Shown here in pieces: positions 1-5,318 of a stretch of 7,150 nucleotides of DNA. The notes below the pieces were generated by a model. That model was not told the DNA's origin and did not search any database. It worked only from the letters and a program-made list of their open reading frames with translations. Within the stretch, counting starts at the first letter, position 1; the number at the start of each line of letters is the position of its first letter. The position numbers and the translations under genes were made by a program. Source of the DNA: DASPKO01 sp035628055 (GTDB lineage Bacteria > Planctomycetota > Phycisphaerae > Phycisphaerales > UBA1924); contig DASPKO010000239.1 of assembly GCA_035628055.1 (NCBI GenBank), forward strand, positions 1 to 7,150. Direction: 5' to 3'.

Positions 1-14
1 CCTACACCCCGCAC

Positions 15-1133
15 GTGACGATGGACCCGGACCGGAAGCACGACCCGCACGAGACGCGGTTCGGCAAGTTCCTCCAGGCGTCGATCAAGCTGCAGGCGTC
101 GGACCTGATCATGAAGGCCGGGCAGGCCCCGAAGCTGCGCATCCGCGGGGCCCTCAAGGCGCTGGACACCGAGCCGGTGCCCCAGGAGGAGTTCCTGCAG
201 ATCGCCAAGCACATCCTCAGCGAGGAGCTGTGGGCGGACCTGAACCGGCTGGGCTCGGCGGACTTCGCGTACGACTACGACGCCACCACGCGCTTCCGCG
301 TCAACCTCTTCCAGGCCCGCGGGAAGCTGGCGATCGCGGCCCGGCGCATCAGCAGCGACATCCGGCGCTTCGAGGAGCTGCACCTGCCGGCGGTGATGTC
401 CGAGATCGCGATGCAGCCGCAGGGCCTGGTGCTCCTGTCGGGCGTGACCGGATCGGGCAAGACCACGACGATCGCGGCGATGTTGGACTATGTGAACGAG
501 CGGAAGCCCGTGCACATCGTGACGATCGAGGACCCGATCGAGTACCTGCTGACGGACAAGAAGGCGACGATCAACCAGCGCGAGATCGGGATCGACGTCT
601 CGGACTTCAAGACCGCGCTGCGGGCCCTGGTCCGGGAGAACCCGGACGTGGTGCTCGTCGGCGAGATGCGCGACAAGGAGACGTTCGAGGCGGCCCTCAA
701 CGCCGCCGAGACCGGGCACCTGGTCTACGGGACGATCCACGCCAGCTCGACGACGCAGACGTTCAGCCGCATCTACGGCCTGTTCGACCCGGAGGAGCGT
801 GAGCAGGTGCGCAAGATGCTGGCGTACCAGATGCGCGCGTTCGTCTACCAGAAGCTGCTGCCGACGCTGCACGAAAAGATCCATCGCATCCCGGCGATCG
901 AGGTCCTGATCAACGACGCCGTGGTGTACAAGCACATCCTCGAGGGCCGCGAGGGTGAGCTGCGCGAGTACCTCAACTCGACGGAGGCGATCCAGCGCGG
1001 CATGGTGGACTTCAACCAGTCGCTGGTGGACCTGGTGGAGCGGGAGTACATCCACGTCCGCGTGGCCATGGAGGCCAGCCCCAACGCCGACGACCTGAAC
1101 ATGCGCCTGAAGAAGCTCGGCGGGCGGCGCTAG
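15..1133 (+). CDS. PilT/PilU-type twitching-motility (type IV pilus retraction) ATPase family protein
   Basis: This is a cytoplasmic hexameric ATPase of the secretion superfamily; PilT members power pilus disassembly at the inner membrane. All catalytic motifs are present (numbered from GTG 15): Walker A GVTGSGKT at 143-150 (K149), Asp box IEDPIEY at 171-177, Walker B DVVLVGEMRD at 211-220 (E217), and His box ETGHLVYGTIH at 232-242. An N-terminal PAS-like region with ASDL at 29-32 precedes the ATPase core. The C-terminus ends like PilT/PilU (GMVDFNQSLVDL, then a PN-DDLNMRLK segment), and 372 residues is normal for the family. The AIRNLIRE retraction motif is poorly conserved: the matching stretch reads VVYKHILE (about 303-310). 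There is no tetracysteine zinc motif, which argues against PilB/GspE. The frame is open to the window edge and no ribosome binding site is visible, so ATG 21 or a start outside the window is possible. The family is near certain; PilT versus PilU is not resolved. Confidence 0.93.
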   Translation: MTMDPDRKHDPHETRFGKFLQASIKLQASDLIMKAGQAPKLRIRGALKALDTEPVPQEEFLQIAKHILSEELWADLNRLGSADFAYDYDATTRFRVNLFQARGKLAIAARRISSDIRRFEELHLPAVMSEIAMQPQGLVLLSGVTGSGKTTTIAAMLDYVNERKPVHIVTIEDPIEYLLTDKKATINQREIGIDVSDFKTALRALVRENPDVVLVGEMRDKETFEAALNAAETGHLVYGTIHASSTTQTFSRIYGLFDPEEREQVRKMLAYQMRAFVYQKLLPTLHEKIHRIPAIEVLINDAVVYKHILEGREGELREYLNSTEAIQRGMVDFNQSLVDLVEREYIHVRVAMEASPNADDLNMRLKKLGGRR

Positions 1134-1158
1134 CCGGCCGGTCCTTCGGGGCGGCCGG
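1134..1158 (+). terminator. UUCG-loop hairpin after the PilT-like gene (possible terminator)
   Basis: The hairpin starts at the base right after the TAG of the PilT-like gene. The 5' arm at 1134-1144 pairs with 1149-1158, with one bulged G at 1140 and one G-U pair. It closes on a C(UUCG)G tetraloop, an unusually stable loop. No T-tract follows. A 10-bp palindrome GGGCCGGCCC lies just downstream at 1164-1173. In a high-GC genome this could be a terminator without a U-tract, or a 3'-end stabiliser. If it terminates transcription, the next gene needs its own promoter. Confidence 0.42.
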
Positions 1159-1210
1159 GCGCAGGGCCGGCCCAGAGCGACTAGAGTTGGCCAGGCCGGT
1201 CTGCGGGCGC

Positions 1211-1225
1211 CGGCGCGACGCGCCG
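1211..1225. promoter_or_regulatory. Perfect 15-bp palindrome upstream of the membrane pseudo-ATPase gene
   Basis: CGGCGCG-A-CGCGCCG is a perfect inverted repeat with 7-bp arms and one central base. It ends 67 bp before the likely ATG at 1293. The one-base centre suits a dimeric DNA-binding protein better than an RNA hairpin. In DNA this GC-rich such palindromes also arise by chance, so operator function is only a suggestion. No convincing -35/-10 pair was found in the 1134-1292 gap. Confidence 0.22.
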
Positions 1226-1292
1226 CCCGGCGGCAGAGTCCGTGCGGCGGGGGAGCGGCTTTGGGAACGGCCGGGCTCGGCCGGGAAATGGC

Positions 1293-3059
1293 ATGGCGCT
1301 GACACCACCTTCGCTCGGTCTGACCACGACGCTCGGGCTCTCCGGCTACGCCCTGGTGTCGTTCTGGAAGCCGTTCATCCTGCTCGCGACCTTCGTGCCG
1401 TGGGCGTGGGTGATCACCCGGGTCTACGACAAGCACGCGGCGCGCTTCTTCCTGCCGCGGCGGCGCTGGAACCTGGTCCATCTGGTCGCCGGCACCGTGG
1501 CGGTGGTGGCGGCGCTGATGATGCCCATCCGGGGCGAGGCGGCCTTCTGGGTGGGGTGGCTGGTGATGATCGTGATCCTGGTGGCGGACCTGGTCGCGTA
1601 CGCCGTGGTCGCCAATCGCGACGAGCGGGTGCCGGAGCACCACCACATCCGCCTGAGCCTCGACGCCTACCGCCAGCTCCGCGAGCAGAAGGCCGCCGCC
1701 AAGCAGCAGGCGAAGGTGGCGCTGGTGATGCGCGGGCCGGACAAGCAGACGATCGTCGCGCCCAACCCCGAGACGCCGGAGTTCGAGGTGCGGATCGCCG
1801 CCGAAGCGCTCTACAGCAAGGCCGTGGCGGCCCGCGCCTCGCAGGTGGACTTCGGGCCCACGGGCCAGGGGAGCGGCGCCGAGGCGGTGTACGCCGCCCG
1901 CTACCTGGTCGACGGCATCCGCACGCCCGGCGAGAGCATGCCGGCGGCGCAGGCCATCCGGCTCATGGACTTCTGGAAGTCGGCGGCGAAGCTGGACGTG
2001 GCCGAGCGGCGCAAGAAGCAGCAGGGCGTCGTCACCGTCGAGCACGACGGCTTCAAGCACGTGGTGCGGGTGACGAGCGTGGGCGTCCCGGGGGGCGTCC
2101 AGATGACCATGCTGTTCGACCCGGAGCAGGCCGTTAATCGCAAGCCCCAGGAGCTTGGCCTGCTCGAGAACCAGATGGCCGAGCTCCGCGCCATGGTGGA
2201 TGACGGGAAGGGGATCGTGCTCCTGGGAGCGATGCCCGACCAGGGGCGCACCACGACGCTCTACTCGCTCGTGCAGATGCACGACGCCTACACCAAGAAC
2301 GTGCAGACGGTGGAGGTGGACCCGCAGTGGTCGCCCGAGGGGGTGCGGGTCAATCAGTTCGACCCGACCCAGGGGGCGGAGTATTCCACGCTGGTGCGCT
2401 CGGTGCTGCGCCGCGACCCGGACGTGGTCTTCGTGGCCGAGGTGCCCGATCAGAACACCGCCAGGGAGATCACCCGGGCGGACCTGGAACGAACGCGTGT
2501 GTACGCGGGCTTCCGGGCCGAGTCGGCGATCGCGACCGTCGAGGCGTGGGTGAAGGCCGTCGGGGAGCCAATCCAGGCGGGCAAGGGGCTCCGCGGCGTG
2601 CTCGCCCAGCGGCTGCTCCGCCGGCTGTGCGGCAACTGCAAGGTGGCGTATCCCACGACGCCGGAGATGCTCAAGAAGCTCGGCGTGCCCGACAAGGTCC
2701 CCCAGCTCTTCAAGAAGGGCGGGCAGGTCCTGATCAAGAACAAGCCGGAGGTGTGCCCCGCGTGCCAGGGCGTCGGGTACCTGGGCCAGGAGGCCGTGTT
2801 CGAGCTCTTCCCCCTCGGGACCGAGGAGCGCGAGCTGGTTTCCTCGGGGAACCTGCAGGGGCTGCGTGCGGCCCTGAAGAAAAAGCAGCTCCCGAGCCTC
2901 CAGCAGGCCGCGATCCGCAAGGCGATCATGGGCGTGACGAGCGTCGAGGAAGTGACCCGGATCACCGCGCCGGCGGCGGCCGCGGGGACCGCCCCGGGCG
3001 CCCCGCCTCCCGCGGCGGGGGCGGCCAAGCCGCCGGCCCCGGCGGCGCCGGTGCGGTAG
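1293..3059 (+). CDS. Membrane-anchored PilB/GspE-like protein with eroded ATPase motifs (probable pseudo-ATPase)
   Basis: This homologue of the PilB/GspE assembly ATPases has 588 residues from ATG 1293, which is preceded by GGGA. An in-frame GTG at 1242 is possible but would add a Gly/Arg-rich stretch. Three hydrophobic segments (about 27-44, 62-79, 84-107) come first. The Arg/Lys-rich loop between the first two predicts an outside N-terminus and a cytoplasmic main domain. An N2E-like region follows: ARASQVDFGP (about 180-189) for the usual ASDIHIEP, and DVAERRKKQQG at 235-245. The core is recognisable (ELGLLENQ, TTLYSLV), but Walker A reads GAMPDQGRT (312-320, R319 in place of Lys), the Asp box reads VEVDP (340-344), Walker B reads VFVAEVPD (E383 kept), and both His-box histidines are gone. 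The zinc motif CxxC (446, 449) and CxxC (488, 491) is intact. The last 30 residues are an Ala/Pro tail. It probably binds or scaffolds rather than hydrolyses ATP, perhaps partnering the upstream ATPase. Confidence 0.85.
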   Translation: MALTPPSLGLTTTLGLSGYALVSFWKPFILLATFVPWAWVITRVYDKHAARFFLPRRRWNLVHLVAGTVAVVAALMMPIRGEAAFWVGWLVMIVILVADLVAYAVVANRDERVPEHHHIRLSLDAYRQLREQKAAAKQQAKVALVMRGPDKQTIVAPNPETPEFEVRIAAEALYSKAVAARASQVDFGPTGQGSGAEAVYAARYLVDGIRTPGESMPAAQAIRLMDFWKSAAKLDVAERRKKQQGVVTVEHDGFKHVVRVTSVGVPGGVQMTMLFDPEQAVNRKPQELGLLENQMAELRAMVDDGKGIVLLGAMPDQGRTTTLYSLVQMHDAYTKNVQTVEVDPQWSPEGVRVNQFDPTQGAEYSTLVRSVLRRDPDVVFVAEVPDQNTAREITRADLERTRVYAGFRAESAIATVEAWVKAVGEPIQAGKGLRGVLAQRLLRRLCGNCKVAYPTTPEMLKKLGVPDKVPQLFKKGGQVLIKNKPEVCPACQGVGYLGQEAVFELFPLGTEERELVSSGNLQGLRAALKKKQLPSLQQAAIRKAIMGVTSVEEVTRITAPAAAAGTAPGAPPPAAGAAKPPAPAAPVR

Positions 3060-3088
3060 GCGGCGGGAGCGGGGACGAGCGCGGCACC

Positions 3089-3112
3089 GGGCCGGCCGGC
3101 TGATGCCGGCCC
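3089..3112 (+). other. Strong GC hairpin between the pseudo-ATPase and CvpA-like genes
   Basis: GGCCGGC (3094-3100) pairs perfectly with GCCGGCC (3105-3111) around a TGAT loop. An alternative fold pairs GGGCCGGC (3089-3096) with GCCGGCCC (3105-3112). It lies in the 71-bp gap 3060-3130 and ends 8 bases before the ribosome binding site of the next gene. No U-tract follows; instead there is a run of seven C (3110-3116). It could be an attenuator, an RNA-processing or stability element, or a weak terminator. Confidence 0.35.
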
Positions 3113-3120
3113 CCCCACGT

Positions 3121-3124
3121 GGAG
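3121..3124 (+). promoter_or_regulatory. Ribosome binding site GGAG that decides the start of the CvpA-like gene
   Basis: GGAG lies six bases upstream of ATG 3131, an ideal spacing. It overlaps the alternative in-frame GTG at 3119, which therefore cannot use it. This favours ATG 3131 as the real start. Confidence 0.7.
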
Positions 3125-3130
3125 ACCGAC

Positions 3131-4906
3131 ATGATTCTGAGTCTTGCGGCGATCGGCGTGGTGGGCATCATCGCGTGGGTCTGGCTCTCGCGCGGGTTCT
3201 TCTCGGCGCTCATCCACATGATCTGCGTGCTGGTCGCCGGGGCCGTGGCCTTCGGCGTCTGGGAGCCCCTGGCCTTCCTCATCCTCGAGAAGTCGGGGAA
3301 GCAATGGCTGCTCGATTCGGCCTATGCCATCGCCCTCGCGGTGCCGTTCGCCGCCACGGTCGGCATCCTCAGGCTCGCGGTCGACAAGCTCCTGCCGGCC
3401 AACGCGGACCTGGACAACGTCAGCAACATGATCGGCGGGGGGGCGTGCGGCGTGGTGGCGGGCGTCATCACCTCGGGCGTCCTGCTCATCTCGATCGGGC
3501 ACCTCCGCCTGAGCACGGAGTTCCTGGGCTATCGCCCCATGGGACACTCGCCGGGCGGCTCGGTGATCCGCGAACAGAGCCTGTGGGTGCCGGTGGACCG
3601 GATGACCGCCGGGTTCTACTCCTACCTGTCGCGCACGACCCTGCGCACGGGCACGCCCCTGGCGATGTGGCGCCCGGAGGTGACCGACGAGGGACCGCTG
3701 CTCCGCGTCAACTTCCCAGCCCCGGACGGGGGCGGGCGCACAGTGCTCAAGCCCACCGACGTCGAGATCATGGGACGGTACACGGTCGGGAGGGCCGGGC
3801 AGGTCAAGCTCGCCGACCTGCTCACGGACAGCTTCGACCCGAGCCGCAAGCAGAACGTGACCGAGGTGGACGGCGACCCCGCGCCGGCGAACTCGTACCT
3901 GGAGGGCTTCGTGGTGCTGTTCAAGGCGGGCGCCCGGGAGAAGGAAGGGAAGATCGTCGTCGGGAACAGCCAGGTGCGGCTCGTGGCCTGGAGCGAGGAC
4001 GGGACGGACGCGATCGCCATCCACCCGATCGCCGTGATCTCCCAGGCCGAGGGGGACAAGCAGGACCTGGGGCGGTGGCGCTTCGACGCGCGGGACGTGT
4101 TCATCGCCTCGCCCGGCGCGGCGGCCGAGGTCCCCATGGCGTTCGAGTTCGTGATGCCCCGGGGGTATCAGCCGGTGGCGCTCTACGTGCGCGGGGTGCG
4201 CTTCGAGCTGGCGGAGAAGTTCGCCAAGAGCTTCCAGGACTACCCGGACATCAAGGCCCGCGACAAGGCCGTGACGAACCGGCAGGTCATCCTGCAGGCG
4301 GGCGTGGGCGGGGGACCGGCGAACTTTGCCGGGGCCGTGAAGTACCAGGTCAACATGACCGACCCGAACACCCCCGTGCGCATCTCGCAGCGGCTCCCGG
4401 GGCGGGACGTGCTCAGCCGCGACAACCTCAACAACCTCGAGGTGAACGCGGACGGGCGGATCCAGGGCGGCACCGGGAAGTTCCTCAACACCGAGCTCTC
4501 CAAGAACCGCACCGTCGACCCGGCCCTGCGCGTGGCCAACTTCGCGCCGATCGAGGACGCGGTGATGGTGCAGATCGACGTCGGCCAGACCTCGCCGATC
4601 GGGCTGCTCACCGACGCGGCGGCGAACGTGGATCCCACCGGGCGGCCCACGCTCGTGGACACCGACGGCAACCGCTACCCGGCCCTGGGATATGTCTACC
4701 GCGACACGACCGAGACGCACATCCAGTACTCGCCCGGACGGCCCGTGGCGCGCGTGACCGACCTGCCCTCGCTCTCGCGAAGCCGCCCGGACCAGGAGCT
4801 GGCCCTGCTCTTCGTGGTGAGCAAGGGGGTGAAGATCCAGGGGTTGGCGATCGGTGACACCGGGGTGACCCAGTTCAACCCGCCCATCGAGACCCAGCAG
4901 CACTAG
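3131..4906 (+). CDS. CvpA-like membrane protein with a long beta-rich C-terminal region
   Basis: The gene encodes 591 residues. The first 125 or so hold four hydrophobic segments (about 3-20, 24-45, 62-84, 101-123). Their layout resembles the CvpA/colicin V production family: an initial helix followed by W-x-x-x-G-F, and a late helix rich in Gly with the pattern IGGGACGVVAGV. CvpA proteins are usually only about 160-200 residues, so roughly 465 extra residues are unusual. I do not recognise that extension. It is rich in alternating hydrophobic residues typical of beta-strands and lacks catalytic motifs I know. Two stretches, about 257-362 and 475-575, look alike in outline (a strand pair, a D/E-D/N-G turn, a later strand containing AFEFVMPRG or ALLFVVSKG) and may be duplicated beta-sandwich domains. 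Placement after the pseudo-ATPase on the same strand suggests joint function in the envelope. The membrane domain call is moderate; the C-terminal role is unknown. Confidence 0.78.
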   Translation: MILSLAAIGVVGIIAWVWLSRGFFSALIHMICVLVAGAVAFGVWEPLAFLILEKSGKQWLLDSAYAIALAVPFAATVGILRLAVDKLLPANADLDNVSNMIGGGACGVVAGVITSGVLLISIGHLRLSTEFLGYRPMGHSPGGSVIREQSLWVPVDRMTAGFYSYLSRTTLRTGTPLAMWRPEVTDEGPLLRVNFPAPDGGGRTVLKPTDVEIMGRYTVGRAGQVKLADLLTDSFDPSRKQNVTEVDGDPAPANSYLEGFVVLFKAGAREKEGKIVVGNSQVRLVAWSEDGTDAIAIHPIAVISQAEGDKQDLGRWRFDARDVFIASPGAAAEVPMAFEFVMPRGYQPVALYVRGVRFELAEKFAKSFQDYPDIKARDKAVTNRQVILQAGVGGGPANFAGAVKYQVNMTDPNTPVRISQRLPGRDVLSRDNLNNLEVNADGRIQGGTGKFLNTELSKNRTVDPALRVANFAPIEDAVMVQIDVGQTSPIGLLTDAAANVDPTGRPTLVDTDGNRYPALGYVYRDTTETHIQYSPGRPVARVTDLPSLSRSRPDQELALLFVVSKGVKIQGLAIGDTGVTQFNPPIETQQH

Positions 4907-4925
4907 GGTGCGGACTGGCGCCGGC

Positions 4926-5243
4926 TCAGGCCGCGAGGCGGCGGGTCGCGGTCTTGGCGGCCACCTCGACCACCAGGCGGCTCACCCATCCGCCGTACCC
5001 GTTGGGAACGATCCCATGGGCCGCGTAGTCGGGCACCCAGACCTCATCGTCGGCGATGTAGCTGAACAGGTGGTCGCCCTGCGCCACGGTCAGCCTCGCC
5101 GACCACCAGCCGTCGGGCTCGGGCGCCAGCTCCACGGCTGCCCGTCCCCAGCGCGTGAAGTCGCCCATGACCTGCACGCGCTTGGCGTGGGGGCGATAGA
5201 GGCGGAACTCGACCAGGCCATCGGCGCCGACCGTTACCATCAT
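4926..5243 (-). CDS. Stand-alone glycogen-binding protein (CBM48 / AMPK-type E-set domain)
   Basis: This small protein of 105 residues is essentially one carbohydrate-binding beta-sandwich of the kind found in branching enzymes, isoamylases and AMPK beta subunits. Visible hallmarks are VEFRLYRPHAKRVQVMGDFT at 11-30 followed by W32, DGWWSARL at 44-51, the strand DHLFSYIADDEVWVPDYAAH at 57-76, and NGYGGWVS at 81-88. The aromatic residues W32, W46, W47 and W69 are candidates for glucan contact. No catalytic domain is attached, so it probably binds glycogen or alpha-glucan in the cytoplasm, perhaps as a targeting or regulatory subunit. I chose the ATG-ATG pair at 5243/5240 because the domain begins there; upstream of it the same frame stays open for over 1 kb, but only as Arg/Gly/Pro-rich antisense of the next gene. 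The gene converges on the CvpA-like gene (19 bp between stops) and diverges from the lipoprotein gene. Confidence 0.88.
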   Translation of the reverse strand: MMVTVGADGLVEFRLYRPHAKRVQVMGDFTRWGRAAVELAPEPDGWWSARLTVAQGDHLFSYIADDEVWVPDYAAHGIVPNGYGGWVSRLVVEVAAKTATRRLAA

Positions 5244-5266
5244 GAGCCCCGTGCGGGCGGCCGGCG

Positions 5267-5282
5267 TCCCGCGACCGCGGGA
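5267..5282. promoter_or_regulatory. Palindrome in the divergent intergenic region
   Basis: TCCCGCG-AC-CGCGGGA is an inverted repeat with 7-bp arms. It lies near the middle of the 75-bp gap (5244-5318) between the start of the glycogen-binding gene (- strand) and that of the lipoprotein gene (+ strand). The gap must hold both upstream regions, and the only AT-richer patch is 5301-5320. A shared operator is plausible, but the base composition makes chance palindromes common, and I could not identify -35/-10 boxes. Confidence 0.28.
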
Positions 5283-5318
5283 GCGCGACGGCGTCCGGCG
5301 TGAGTATCGGGTCTTTTC

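Noticed and set aside
1242..1292. GTG 1242 as start of the pseudo-ATPase gene
   Set aside because: It would add 17 Gly/Arg-rich residues before the first helix. ATG 1293 has GGGA at a suitable distance. The earlier start cannot be strictly excluded.
3103..4857. A 584-codon + strand frame overlapping the CvpA-like gene
   Set aside because: It is a shifted reading of the same DNA with Arg/Gly/His-rich composition and no membrane segments; the frame from 3131 has hydrophobic helices and an ideal ribosome binding site.
2450..4903. An 817-codon open frame on the - strand
   Set aside because: It is antisense to two well-supported genes, crosses their gap, and its product is dominated by Arg, His, Gly, Asp and Val with no domain pattern. 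In DNA of this GC content such long antisense frames are expected.
4907..4925. A bidirectional terminator between the converging genes
   Set aside because: The 19-bp gap contains no convincing stem-loop or T-tract.
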